The notes under the pieces are model-generated. The model had not been told where the DNA came from, did no database searches, and was given only the letters and a program-made list of their open reading frames with translations. The translations under genes were made by a program, and so were the position numbers. From Fenollaria massiliensis (lineage in GTDB: Bacteria; Bacillota; Clostridia; Tissierellales; Peptoniphilaceae), in contig NZ_HG326224.1 of the NCBI RefSeq assembly GCF_000312505.2, positions 1-64,000 on the forward strand: DNA of 64,000 nucleotides, written 5' to 3'. Positions 25,024-34,413 of the stretch are shown here, piece after piece (position 1 is the first letter of the stretch; every line of letters begins with the position of its first letter).

Positions 25024-26481
25024 TTATAATTTTTTCTTCAAAGTATTCATTATGTCTCTTGCAACAGTTTTACCTATTTGATAAGTAAAAGCGCTGAAAA
25101 CTCTTTTTATGACTTTATCAGCCATGCCTTCATTTCTTTTCTTTTGATTTTGTTTTGTTCTATATTCTTTTTGAGCTTCTTTTTCAGCTTTTTCTGCTTC
25201 CATCTCTTTATTAATTTGAATATATCTTTCACTAAGTATTTCGTAAGCAGATTCTCTGTCTATCGGTTCTTTATATTTTTTATTAAAATCAGAATTATTT
25301 ACAATATCATTAAACACAGCACTATCAATCATACCAATCTTTGACATAGGTGGTCTTATAAGAGTTATCTCAGCCATACTTGGTTCGCCATCCTCATTAA
25401 GTGTTGATACTAAAGCTTCACCAGTTTTTAAATTTAATATAGCTTTTTCACTGTCAAAATTTGGATTCTTTCTAAAACTATCTGCAGCGTATTTAACATT
25501 TTTAATTTCGTTTGGAGTGTAGGCTCTTAAAGCATGTTCAATCCTATTTGATAATTGACTTAAAACTTCTTCTGGTATATCCTTAGGATTTTGTGTAACG
25601 AAGAAGATGCCAACACCCTTTGATCTTATAAGCTTGATTATAGTAACGATATTTTCAAGCATCTTTTTATTTAAGTCCTTAAAAATTAAATGAGCTTCAT
25701 CTAAAAATAGTACTAATCTAGGTTTATCAAGGTCGCCAACCTCATCAAGACTAGTAAATATTTGACTAAGTAGATATATTACAACCGATTGATACATCTT
25801 TGAGTTAAGGTAAAGCTCAGTACAATTTAGTATATTAGCTGTACCTTTTTCACCATTTTTAAGAAGTAAATCATCAACATCAAAGGATGGTTCACCAAAG
25901 AAATCTATCGCACCTTCATTTTCGAACCTAATTAGATTTCTTTGTATAGCGTTTATACTTTGCTTAGCCACATTGCCATATTTATTTGAAATATCACTAG
26001 AGAAGTCTGCCATATATTTAAGCATAATCTTCAAATCTTTAAAATCAATAAGCTTAAGACCATTCTCATCGGCAATTTTATACATAACATCTATGACGCC
26101 GCTTTGTACTTCGTTAAGACCAAGCATTTTTGATAAAAGTACTGGACCTATATCAGTAACAGATGCTCTAAGCGGAACACCTTTTTTATATATATCAAAA
26201 ATTTCAACAGGGAAGCTATCAACTAGATAATCATCTAAGCCAAGTTTTTCGATTCTTTCGTCAATTTTGTCGTTTCTCTCGCCATTTTCAGCAAGACTCA
26301 TAATATCGCCCTTAACATCAGTAATAAATGTATTTATGCCGTCATTATTAAGCATTTCACTAATTACCTTTAGAGTTATAGTCTTGCCAGTACCAGTGGC
26401 TCCAGCTATAATTCCGTGTCTATTTAACATCTTTGAATGTAAATAAACTTTTTCATTTTCTCCACCTAGTAAATACTTCAT
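25024..26481 (-). CDS. HerA-like (DUF853 family) ATPase
   Basis: The 485-residue product has Walker A GATGTGKTITLK near its N-terminus, ITDVKGDI after it, Walker B RLVLFLDEAHLIF and FFVTQNPKDIPEEVLSQL, the order of the HerA/DUF853 helicase-like family. The C-terminus is a charged helical segment and a basic end. Members resemble DNA-pumping FtsK/HerA motors but are poorly characterised. Start at 26481 follows GAGAGGTG; a longer upstream frame lacks a ribosome site. It stands alone, divergent from the PpiC gene, with no NurA nuclease next to it. Confidence 0.85.
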   Translation of the reverse strand: MKYLLGGENEKVYLHSKMLNRHGIIAGATGTGKTITLKVISEMLNNDGINTFITDVKGDIMSLAENGERNDKIDERIEKLGLDDYLVDSFPVEIFDIYKKGVPLRASVTDIGPVLLSKMLGLNEVQSGVIDVMYKIADENGLKLIDFKDLKIMLKYMADFSSDISNKYGNVAKQSINAIQRNLIRFENEGAIDFFGEPSFDVDDLLLKNGEKGTANILNCTELYLNSKMYQSVVIYLLSQIFTSLDEVGDLDKPRLVLFLDEAHLIFKDLNKKMLENIVTIIKLIRSKGVGIFFVTQNPKDIPEEVLSQLSNRIEHALRAYTPNEIKNVKYAADSFRKNPNFDSEKAILNLKTGEALVSTLNEDGEPSMAEITLIRPPMSKIGMIDSAVFNDIVNNSDFNKKYKEPIDRESAYEILSERYIQINKEMEAEKAEKEAQKEYRTKQNQKKRNEGMADKVIKRVFSAFTYQIGKTVARDIMNTLKKKL

Positions 26482-26500
26482 AAAATCACCTCTCATAACT

Positions 26501-26509
26501 ATTATAACA
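26501..26509 (-). promoter_or_regulatory. Extended -10 of the HerA-like gene promoter
   Basis: On the minus strand TGT-TATAAT, 20 bases before the start codon; the -35 is weak. Confidence 0.6.
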
Positions 26510-26532
26510 CATTTACAAGAATAAAAATAGTC

Positions 26533-26561
26533 TTGCAAAATAACAATTTATATGATAATAT
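26533..26561 (+). promoter_or_regulatory. Promoter of the PpiC foldase gene
   Basis: TTGCAA (26533-26538), 17-base spacer, TAATAT (26556-26561), with TG at 26553-26554 (extended -10). Confidence 0.7.
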
Positions 26562-26596
26562 AAATATGTGGAAGATTATAATTTAAGGAGGATATT

Positions 26597-27349
26597 TTGG
26601 AAATAAATAAAGAGATTGTCGCTAAAGTTTGCGGCAAAGAAATTAAAAAAGAAGATGTTGTTAACTTTGCAAATATGCTTGGACCACAACTAACTATGCA
26701 GTTCCAATCAAAGGATGGAGTTAAAAAACTAGTTGAAGAGATGGTTAATCAAGCTATGTTATATAATCAAGCTATTAATGAAAAGCTAGATGAGAGCGAA
26801 GAGTATAAGAGAGAAATTACCAAAGCTAAAGAAAATATCTTAACTAATATGGCATTTAAAAAAGCTCTTGAATGCGATGAAGCAACAGATGAAGAGCTTA
26901 AGAACTATTATGAAGAGTTTAAAAATGAATTTTCTGAGCCTGAATCAAGATCAGCAAGCCACATCTTAGTTGATGATGAAGCTAAGGCTAAAGATATCAA
27001 GGCTAAGATTGACAAGGGTGAAGACTTTGCAAGTCTTGCTAAAGAACACTCTGCTTGTCCATCAAAGGCTAATGGCGGCGATTTAGGAACATTCCATAGA
27101 GGACAAATGGTTAAGGAATTTGACGATAAAGTTTTCTCAATGAATATTGGAGAAATTTCTGAACCAGTTAAAACTCAATTTGGATATCATATAATCAAGC
27201 TTAATAAGATTAATGAAGCAAAAAATAAATCATTTGACGAGGTTAAAGATGAAGTGCGTGCTCATGTTATGCAAATTAAACAAATGAACGCATTTAAAAA
27301 AGTTATAGACAGTTTAAAGGATAAATACAAACCAGAAATATTTGTTTAA
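26597..27349 (+). CDS. PpiC-type (parvulin) peptidyl-prolyl isomerase, apparently cytoplasmic
   Basis: A 250-residue protein with a SurA/PrsA-like helical N-terminus (residues 1-110) and a parvulin domain (about 113-220): SRSASHILVDDEAKAKDI, GGDLGTFHRGQMVKEFDD, FGYHIIKL. It lacks a signal peptide and lipobox, unlike PrsA, so it should act inside the cell as a foldase. Translation begins at TTG 26597 after AAGGAGG. It has its own promoter, divergent from the HerA-like gene, and leads into the RelA/SpoT gene 19 bases on. Confidence 0.88.
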   Translation: MEINKEIVAKVCGKEIKKEDVVNFANMLGPQLTMQFQSKDGVKKLVEEMVNQAMLYNQAINEKLDESEEYKREITKAKENILTNMAFKKALECDEATDEELKNYYEEFKNEFSEPESRSASHILVDDEAKAKDIKAKIDKGEDFASLAKEHSACPSKANGGDLGTFHRGQMVKEFDDKVFSMNIGEISEPVKTQFGYHIIKLNKINEAKNKSFDEVKDEVRAHVMQIKQMNAFKKVIDSLKDKYKPEIFV

Positions 27350-27368
27350 TGAAAGGATATGAGAGCTG

Positions 27369-28706
27369 ATGAGGCTTGAATTATTTGATTTTATAGATGA
27401 CACTATAGATTTACTAGAAAAGAATAACGATAAACTAGAAGAAATATTAGAGATTTTAGAAAACTTTTTTGCTAATACCTTCTGTGCTAAGGACCACTTT
27501 CTTACTGCAAGAGGAAGAGTAAAAGAAGCTACATCACTTAGAGAGAAGATACTTAGAAATAATCTCTACACTATGTATAAGACGCCTGAGAATCTTATGG
27601 AAAATATCTCAGATATCATCGGTGTTAGAATTGAGTGTAGATTTATTGATGATGAAAAAAAGATTTACAGAGATTTATTAAATTTATTCAATTATAAAGA
27701 GGACAGAGGATACTACTCTAGTCATATCAATAAAAAGATATTTCTAAAGTTATCCGAAGAGCAGCCACAACTTCAAAAGAATGGTTTTGAGATCTACAAG
27801 ATTGACGGCAAGTATGTTGATGATGACGGCAAGAAAATTCATTTTGAGCTTCAAATTAAATCACTTGTTAATGTGTTCTGGGGAGATATAGACCACAAAG
27901 TCTTGTATAAGAATTATAACTATGTTCTTACAGAAGATTTCTTTATTGACATCATGGCGACTATCAAAGATAACTTAACTATGGTTGATAGACAGCTTAT
28001 GAGTGTTTACAATCACTTGAATAGGACTGACTCTACTGTACAGGTAAATAAGAAGAAACAGCTTGTAAAGCTTGTATCTAAGTCTATTCACGATATATTT
28101 AAATCTAAAGTAAAGAGCGATTTAGGATATATAATTGATTACAAAGACTCTTGCGACATGATAAGCGAATACTTGTTTATGAAAGCAAGAAAAAAATCAG
28201 CCAAAGATATATCTCAGGAATTTGTTGATTTAGTGGGAAGACTATCTGATATACAAGAAAATCTTGGACCACTAACTAATTATATTGAGTTTGAGAGAAA
28301 ACCTATATTTAATGATACATTTACACAAAGTTTAGGTAACGAGATACTTAGTCTTATTAATACAGATTTTAAGTGGAACCTATTCTTTAGAATAATATTT
28401 ATTATCGAAAAGGGAACAAATGTTGAAGATTTTGAAGGCTTTATTATATTCTTAAGATATAAATTCTATGAATCAGTTGCTTTAAGCGTTAGAAATAAGG
28501 ATATGTCTAAGGAAGAGAAGGAGTTTTTGATTAATTACTACCTTGATCAAATTTCTTATGATTTTAAGAAAAATCCTCAGCTTTCCTTTATAACTGATGA
28601 AAATATAAATGAAATTAATAAAAATATAAGTTTGGAATTGGTAAATATATCTAATTTTGAAGACTTTTCCGAACAAATTTTAGAAAGAGGAGATAAAGAT
28701 GAGTAA
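27369..28706 (+). CDS. Long RelA/SpoT synthetase-domain protein
   Basis: Residues about 40-220 carry a (p)ppGpp synthetase fold: GRVKEATSLREKILR (GRxKxxxS), DIIGVRIECRF, GYYSSH, and after a roughly 40-residue insert HFELQIKSLVNVFWGDIDHK. Canonical ExQIRT is ELQIKS and the later EH is DH, so substrate use may differ. There is no HD hydrolase domain or TGS/ACT tail; instead about 220 residues of unknown helical sequence follow, making it far longer than RelQ/RelP (about 210-260). It overlaps the DUF1292 gene by 8 bp. Activity and control are unknown. Confidence 0.8.
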   Translation: MRLELFDFIDDTIDLLEKNNDKLEEILEILENFFANTFCAKDHFLTARGRVKEATSLREKILRNNLYTMYKTPENLMENISDIIGVRIECRFIDDEKKIYRDLLNLFNYKEDRGYYSSHINKKIFLKLSEEQPQLQKNGFEIYKIDGKYVDDDGKKIHFELQIKSLVNVFWGDIDHKVLYKNYNYVLTEDFFIDIMATIKDNLTMVDRQLMSVYNHLNRTDSTVQVNKKKQLVKLVSKSIHDIFKSKVKSDLGYIIDYKDSCDMISEYLFMKARKKSAKDISQEFVDLVGRLSDIQENLGPLTNYIEFERKPIFNDTFTQSLGNEILSLINTDFKWNLFFRIIFIIEKGTNVEDFEGFIIFLRYKFYESVALSVRNKDMSKEEKEFLINYYLDQISYDFKKNPQLSFITDENINEINKNISLELVNISNFEDFSEQILERGDKDE

Positions 28707-29055
28707 AGATAAAGATTTTATCGATGAACATGATTGCTGCTGCCACGATGAAGGCTGCGGCTGTGGACATGACCACGACCATGACCATGATGATTGTGAC
28801 TGTGAAGACACAATGATCATCACTTTAGATGACGGAACAGAGCTTGAATGCGCTGTACTTGATCTATTTAATTACAAAGGAGATGACTATATATTCTTAT
28901 TTCCACTAGATGTGGAAGAGGAAGAAGAGTATGTTTATCCATATAAGTACATTGAAAATGAAAATGGTGTAGATGTTGAACTAGAAGTGGTTGACGACGC
29001 TATCGTAGATGAACTTATGGAAGAATTTTACAAGAAAAATGAGGTAGATGAGTAA
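28699..29055 (+). CDS. DUF1292 protein with Cys/His-rich N-terminal tail
   Basis: The 118-residue product has a DUF1292 (YrzB-like) domain from about residue 38 (MIITLDDGTELECAVLD onward) and an N-terminal tail with seven Cys and six His among residues 11-35, including GCGCGHDHDHDHDDCDC. DUF1292 itself is of unknown function. The tail looks like a metal-binding segment for zinc, nickel or similar ions. It overlaps the RelA/SpoT gene and the radical SAM gene by 8 bp each. Confidence 0.85.
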   Translation: MSKDKDFIDEHDCCCHDEGCGCGHDHDHDHDDCDCEDTMIITLDDGTELECAVLDLFNYKGDDYIFLFPLDVEEEEEYVYPYKYIENENGVDVELEVVDDAIVDELMEEFYKKNEVDE

Positions 29056-30007
29056 TATTATTAGCTTTGAGGATGAGAAAAAACTCTATAGAGTCTACTC
29101 AGAATACTTAAGGAATAAATTTCACACTAAAGTTTATAAATTACCTATCAGTCTAAATATAACTTGTCCGAATAGAGATGGTTCAAAGGCTTATGGCGGC
29201 TGCATCTTTTGTACAGCAGAAGGCGGCAGCTTTGAGAATTTATCTAATAAACTATCTGTCAAAGAGCAGATTGAGCAAAATAAGATAAATATCACAAAAA
29301 ATCATAAGGCAACGAAGTTCATAGCGTATTTCCAAAACTTTTCTAATACTTATATGCCACTAGATAAATTCAAGGAAAATATAATTAACGCTATAGAAGA
29401 AGATGTTGTGGGTATAAATATATCAACGAGACCAGATCTTATTTTTGATGATTACATGAAATTTTTAAAAGATGTTAAGGACGAGTATAATCTTGAGCTA
29501 ACAGTTGAGCTAGGCTTACAAAGCTCAAACGATGAGACGCTTAAGATATTAAATAGATGTCACACAACTAAGGACTATATAGACGCGTGTGAAACATTAT
29601 CTAAGTATGGCATAAGAAAAGCAGCTCACTTGATACTTGATTTACCGTGGGATAGTCTTGATGATGTTTACAATGATGCTAAACTCATTAACATGACAAA
29701 GACTGATGAGGTAAAGCTACATAGTTTATATATCATGGAAGGAACTAAGATAGCCAAGATGTATAAAGCTGGCGAGTTTAAACTATTAAACAGAGAAGAT
29801 TATGTAGACAGAGTAGAAATTTTCTTAACTCATATTAAAGATGATATAATTATACAAAGATTGGTCGGCAGATCTGATGAAGAGGGAACTATTCATTGCA
29901 ACTGGGGCGAATCTTGGTGGAGAATAAAAGATTCCATATTGGAACAGATGAAAAGAAAATCAAATTACCAAGGTAAATATTTTAAGGAGGATGATTTTTA
30001 TGGTTAA
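29048..30007 (+). CDS. Radical SAM protein of the TIGR01212/YhcC family
   Basis: A 319-residue protein with the cluster-binding region CPNRDGSKAYGGCIFC, where the wide first gap plus CxxC is typical of the YhcC family, then FQNFSNTY, NISTRPDLI and ELGLQSSND as further barrel strands. The family resembles Elp3-like radical SAM domains without the acetyltransferase, and its reaction is not established. It is coupled to the DUF1292 gene upstream and overlaps the small P-loop gene by 8 bp. Confidence 0.88.
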   Translation: MSNIISFEDEKKLYRVYSEYLRNKFHTKVYKLPISLNITCPNRDGSKAYGGCIFCTAEGGSFENLSNKLSVKEQIEQNKINITKNHKATKFIAYFQNFSNTYMPLDKFKENIINAIEEDVVGINISTRPDLIFDDYMKFLKDVKDEYNLELTVELGLQSSNDETLKILNRCHTTKDYIDACETLSKYGIRKAAHLILDLPWDSLDDVYNDAKLINMTKTDEVKLHSLYIMEGTKIAKMYKAGEFKLLNREDYVDRVEIFLTHIKDDIIIQRLVGRSDEEGTIHCNWGESWWRIKDSILEQMKRKSNYQGKYFKEDDFYG

Positions 30008-30419
30008 ATTAATCTTAGGAGCAAAAGGCGCAGGAAAAACTAAGTGGTTAATCAATGGTGCTAACGATGACATTAAGTCAGGTAACGGCAACATTACGTT
30101 CTTAGATGTTGAGGACGAACACATATTTTCTTTAGATACTAATGTTAGACTTATTAACTTAAGCGACTATAGTATAAATACTATTGAAAAGTTCTACGGC
30201 TTCTTGCTTGGCATGCTATCAATGGACTTCGACCTAGAAAAGATCTATATAGACAGTGTTTATAAGATTATTGATATTAAGAAAGAAGATTTAAAATGCT
30301 TAGTAAAGAATTTGGAAGAAATTTCTGAAAAGCATGATGTAGACATACTTATCAACGTTAACTACTTAGCTGAAGATGTAGATAGTGACTTAAGGAGCTA
30401 CGTAGAAGAAGTTAAATAA
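30000..30419 (+). CDS. Small P-loop protein of unknown function
   Basis: A 139-residue protein with Walker A GAKGAGKTKW at residues 6-15 and a hydrophobic beta strand before Asp (LEKIYIDSVYKI) that could be Walker B. The rest resembles a minimal P-loop core without recognisable extra domains. ATG 30000 follows AAGGAGG and overlaps the radical SAM gene's end. I do not recognise a named family; nucleotide binding is likely from the motif, function unknown. Confidence 0.75.
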   Translation: MVKLILGAKGAGKTKWLINGANDDIKSGNGNITFLDVEDEHIFSLDTNVRLINLSDYSINTIEKFYGFLLGMLSMDFDLEKIYIDSVYKIIDIKKEDLKCLVKNLEEISEKHDVDILINVNYLAEDVDSDLRSYVEEVK

Positions 30420-30436
30420 TTAGAAAGTGGTATTTA

Positions 30437-30988
30437 ATGCTTTATGTAAAGAGGAAGAATCTTTTTGAGGTGTTTTTTGAGAAGAGACATTCTTTGATTA
30501 TACAGTTCAATAACGGTGACTTGACAAAGAAAGAATTTCTTAAAGAAAATTTTAATTTTATTACTAGCTTAAACATCAAACCTTTTATTAAGATTGATTC
30601 ATTTGAAAAGGGCATGTTTAACTACCAATACTACAATTCACTTGCTAAGTATTATTTAATGCTTGCAAATGAGATAAAAAATACAAATAAACACAGAAAG
30701 TATTTTGTTGAATACAAAAATACTGGATTAAGTTTGTACCATCAAAAAGATTTAACAACTATAAGCATACTAAGGCTGGTTGACTTTGAGAATGTTGACG
30801 CATACTACGTTAAAACGAATTCAAAGTTCTTAAATGGTAAGCTTTATGAGATAGTCTTAAGTGATTACAAAGAAGCGATATTTCATTCGAAAGCTTTGTG
30901 GCTTATAGATATTTTGAGAGAGAAGAACGTATTTAGTGAAAAGAAGAAAGAGTCGGTAATAGATTCGTATATAAATAAACTCTACTAG
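30437..30988 (+). CDS. Conserved-looking hypothetical protein, last gene of operon
   Basis: A 183-residue soluble protein starting MLYVKRKNLFEVFFEKR, mixed alpha/beta, rich in Lys and Tyr, without signal peptide, membrane segments or known motifs. The start at 30437 follows GAAAGTGG. It closes the operon that begins with the PpiC foldase, and a terminator overlaps its stop codon. I do not recognise its family and assign no function. Confidence 0.65.
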   Translation: MLYVKRKNLFEVFFEKRHSLIIQFNNGDLTKKEFLKENFNFITSLNIKPFIKIDSFEKGMFNYQYYNSLAKYYLMLANEIKNTNKHRKYFVEYKNTGLSLYHQKDLTTISILRLVDFENVDAYYVKTNSKFLNGKLYEIVLSDYKEAIFHSKALWLIDILREKNVFSEKKKESVIDSYINKLY

Positions 30989-31010
30989 TTTTAGTAGAGT
31001 TTGTTTTTTT
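30977..31010 (+). terminator. Terminator overlapping the end of the hypothetical gene
   Basis: Eleven-bp perfect stem (AAACTCTACTA at 30977-30987, TAGTAGAGTTT at 30992-31002) with a GTTT loop and a T run to 31010, next to the convergent fetB stop. Confidence 0.9.
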
Positions 31011-31011
31011 A

Positions 31012-31782
31012 TTAAAATAATATTTGCTCTCTCTTATTAAAAAAAGCTTTATAAGCAAGCGATGTAAATATACTTGTAGTTATACCAACAGTTCCGACTA
31101 TGGCTATCATTATCGTTATTTGATAAAGTATAGCGGACATCGGATCTGTGCCTGATAGTATCTGACCTGTCATCATACCGGGCAATAGTACTATGCCCAT
31201 GCCAAGCATTGAGTTAAGCGTTGGTAGTATGGCAGAACTAAAGGCTTCTCTAGAAATTTTTGAAACGGCATCTTTTGGTTTAGCACCAAGCATCAGCGCT
31301 GCTTCGATTTTATCTCTTTGATCATGAAGTGCATTTTTATATGAATTGATAGCAAGGCTCATACCTGTCATGGTATTACCTATAAGCATTCCGCATATTG
31401 TGATAAAGTATCTCGGATCGTACCAAGGCTTAACGGCAAGTACAATTATTATGTAATAAAAAATTGAGACAAGGCTCGAGCCGATAAAACAAATTGCAAC
31501 AATCTGTTTAAGCTTATTTTTATTTACCTTGCTTCTCTTATATACATTAAATATTGCAAATGCTTCCATTATTACTAGTATCAATAGAGTTATCCATGGA
31601 CTATCACTCTTTAGTATGTACTGAAGAAGATAGCCTGTTATTAGTAGCTGTACTGTCATTCTTAGCGAAGCAATTATGATTAAGACTTGATTTGACAAAC
31701 CTTTTAACTTTGATATTATTAATAAAACTAATATAAAGGCAAAGGATAAAATTAATTGTGTTGTTGAAATATCTCTTAACAT
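31012..31782 (-). CDS. fetB: FetB/YbbM-type ABC transporter permease (putative iron exporter)
   Basis: The 256-residue product has about seven membrane segments and the UPF0014 features: SLRMTVQLLITGYLLQYI, GMLIGNTMTGMSLAINSYK, EAALMLGAKPKDA and LLPGMMTGQILSGTDP. In E. coli FetAB exports iron and eases oxidative stress. The ATG lies one base after the end of the reconstructed fetA frame, so the pair is coupled. It is intact, in contrast to fetA. Confidence 0.9.
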   Translation of the reverse strand: MLRDISTTQLILSFAFILVLLIISKLKGLSNQVLIIIASLRMTVQLLITGYLLQYILKSDSPWITLLILVIMEAFAIFNVYKRSKVNKNKLKQIVAICFIGSSLVSIFYYIIIVLAVKPWYDPRYFITICGMLIGNTMTGMSLAINSYKNALHDQRDKIEAALMLGAKPKDAVSKISREAFSSAILPTLNSMLGMGIVLLPGMMTGQILSGTDPMSAILYQITIMIAIVGTVGITTSIFTSLAYKAFFNKREQILF

Positions 31783-31783
31783 A

Positions 31784-32415
31784 CTAAGACTCCTTGATAG
31801 ATGCTGTATTATTATTTATTTCTATAACTTGCTCAGCAAGGGAAAATAGTTTTTCTGAGTGCGATACCATAACTATCTTTTTATTTTTTCTTTTAGATAT
31901 TGAATCACTTTATTTATAAGATTAAATTCAGTTTCATCATCAAGAGACGATGTTGGCTCATCAAATAGATAGACTTCAGCATCTATCGCTAAAACTCTAG
32001 CAATTGAAAGCCTTGTTTTTTCTCCGCCAGAAAAATCTTTTGGCTCGTCATCAAGTTTTTTATCTAGTAAAACTATATTAAGCAGTTCTTTTAGATTTTC
32101 GTCATCAAGAGGAGATAATCCGCTGAATTTTCTCGCTATATTTAAATTAACTCTTACATTTCCTTCAAAGATGGCAGGGAATTGCGATTGCATAATAATT
32201 TTTCTTCTTAGCTCATGCGCTTTATATGAACCAATATTATCACCTTTATATAAAATCTCGCCGCTATCAGGACTAATTATATCATCAAGCATTTTAAGAA
32301 GAGTTGATTTACCGCTGCCGCTCGGTCCTATAATCATAGTAAGCCCACTATCATTAATAATTAAGTTATCTATATTAAGAATATTTTTAAATTGTACATT
32401 TTTTAGCTCAAACAT
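31784..32415 (-). pseudogene. fetA: fetA-like ABC ATPase, frameshifted near its C-terminus
   Basis: Starting at ATG 32415 after GGAGGA, the gene encodes Walker A GPSGSGKST, the signature FSGGEKTRLSIARVL and Walker B VYLFDEPTSSLD, then runs to a stop at 31873-31875. The missing end, including the H-loop in IVMVSHSEKLFSLAEQVIEI, lies in the next frame and ends at 31784, one base before fetB. One extra A in the A tracts (plus strand T runs at 31878-31882 or 31884-31889) would join them. As read, the ATPase lacks its switch His and would be inactive. Sequence error, true mutation or slippage are all possible. Confidence 0.88.
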
Positions 32416-32416
32416 C

Positions 32417-34311
32417 TTATTCCTCCATATAAATAAGCTCTTCGTATAAGGAGTCAAGCTTTTCATCAATCTCAGTGAGCTTAAAATTCAAATCGTTAAC
32501 TCTGTCTATGTCATCGTAAATATCAGGGTTTGCTAGCTCATTATGAATATCGTTTTTATGTTTTTCAAGTTCAGAAATTTCTTTTTCAATAGCATCCTTA
32601 GCTTGTTTTCTTTTTTTAATCTTTCTTTTTCTTCTCTCTCACGCTTTTTATTAAGTTTTGCTTGAGTCTTTGTGATTTCTTCAGGTTCTTCTAGAAAGGC
32701 TTCTTCTTCACGCATACGCTTTTTCTTTTCTAGATAATAATCATAATTACCTAAAAATTCGTGAATACCATCAGCTTTAAGCTCAAGTAGTTTATTTACA
32801 ACTTTATTTAGAAAATATCTATCGTGGCTAATTACAAGCAAAGTTCCTTCGTATGAGTTAAGAGCCTCTTCCAAAACTTCTTTTGACTCAATATCCAAGT
32901 GATTAGTAGGTTCGTCTAAAACAAGGAAGTTTACATCAGAAAGCATTATTTTACATAGAGAAACTCTAGCTTTTTCTCCTCCAGATAGCTCATCTATCAT
33001 TTTATATATATCGTCATCAATAAATAAAAATTTAGCAAGAGCCTTTCTTAGTTCAAAATAAGTAAGTCGAGGGAAGCTATCCCATATCTCTTCGGCAATG
33101 GATTTATTCACATCGAGCTTTTCTAGCTCTTGATCAAAGTAGCCGACATTGACATTAGTTCCAAAGCGTATTTCGCCAGAGTCATGACTTTCTTCACCAA
33201 GAATTATTTTAAATAGAGTTGACTTTCCAATGCCATTAGCACCTATGATGCCTACGTGTTCACGCTTATATATATTAAAGTTTATATCGTTTAAAAGTTT
33301 AAAATCGCCAAAGCTTTTATTGATATTTTCAACAGACAAAACATCGTTACCAGACTCTACCTTCATTCTAAACTTGAAATTAATCTCACTATCATCATTA
33401 ACATCGCTTAATAGCTCAATCTTAGCAAGCATCTTTTCACGAGATTTTGCCTTTATAATGCTCTTTTCAGTAGCGTAGGACCTATATCTTCTGATAATTT
33501 CTTTTTGTCTCTCAATCTCTTTTTGCTGATTGATGTAAGCTTTCTCTTGAATCGCTTCATTTATCTTTCTTTGCTTGATATATAGTTCATAGCCCATATT
33601 ATATTCGTGAGTACTGTGATCCTTTATAAGTATTACCTTATTGCAAGTAGCGTTTAAAAAATATCTATCGTGGCTGACCATAACAACGGTTTTTGAGAAT
33701 GAATTGATGTAGTCTTGAAGGAATTCCATTGAGTCAATATCAAGATGGTTAGTCGGCTCGTCCAAAAAAAGTATGTCAGACTCTTGTATAAGAGCCTTAG
33801 CAAGCATTAGCTTAGACTTTTGTCCACCGCTTAGAGAGTTAAATGCCTGATCAAATTGATCTTCGCCAAAGCCAAGACCAGTTAAAACCTTTTTTATCTC
33901 AGCATCGTATGTATATCCGCCTTTCTTTTCAAAGTCTTCAAGTAAAAAGGCGTATCTATCCATATTCTCTTGACTAGGGTCCTTGGCAATGATATCTTCA
34001 AAATTTCTAAGCTCCTCTTCAAGATCAGTCAAGTGCTTCATGGACTTTTTCATCTCATCGTAAACACTTAGAGAGCTCCTGATAGTTGTATTTTGTTCAA
34101 GATAGGCGATTTTTGTATCTTTGGAAATAAATATATCGCCTTCATCATAATTAAGCATACCAGATAATATGTTAAGCAGTGTTGACTTGCCAGTACCATT
34201 CATACCAACTATAGCAACTTTTTCGCCTTCATTTATATTAATAGAAACGTTTTCAAAAATTAATTTGTCTATAAAAAATTTTTTTATATTATTACACGCT
34301 AGTATAGTCAT
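32417..34311 (-). pseudogene. ABC-F family ATPase, frameshifted before its C-terminal coiled coil
   Basis: A tandem-ATPase ABC-F translation or antibiotic-resistance-type factor: Walker A motifs GMNGTGKST and GANGIGKST, signatures LSGGQKSKLMLAKAL and LSGGEKARVSLCKIM, and the interdomain linker. From 34311 the frame reaches a stop at 32533, ending in an unlikely basic tail. The natural coiled-coil end (KQAKDAIEKEISELEK through SLYEELIYMEE) is in the next frame and stops at 32417, one base before fetA. The break lies at an A7 tract (plus strand T run 32611-32617) reading A-AAA-AAA in frame, where a -1 slip would restore it. Confidence 0.85.
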
Positions 34312-34352
34312 AAAAACACCTCGTTTATATTATAACATAAAAGAAAAAAATA

Positions 34353-34381
34353 TTGCTAAGAAAATCTCTATATGTTATACT
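34353..34381 (+). promoter_or_regulatory. Promoter of rex
   Basis: TTGCTA (34353-34358), 17-base spacer, TATACT (34376-34381), TG at 34373-34374. It is divergent from the ABC-F gene. No clear Rex box was seen around it. Confidence 0.7.
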
Positions 34382-34413
34382 ATATTTGTTCTGATAATGA
34401 AAGGTGTGGACAT

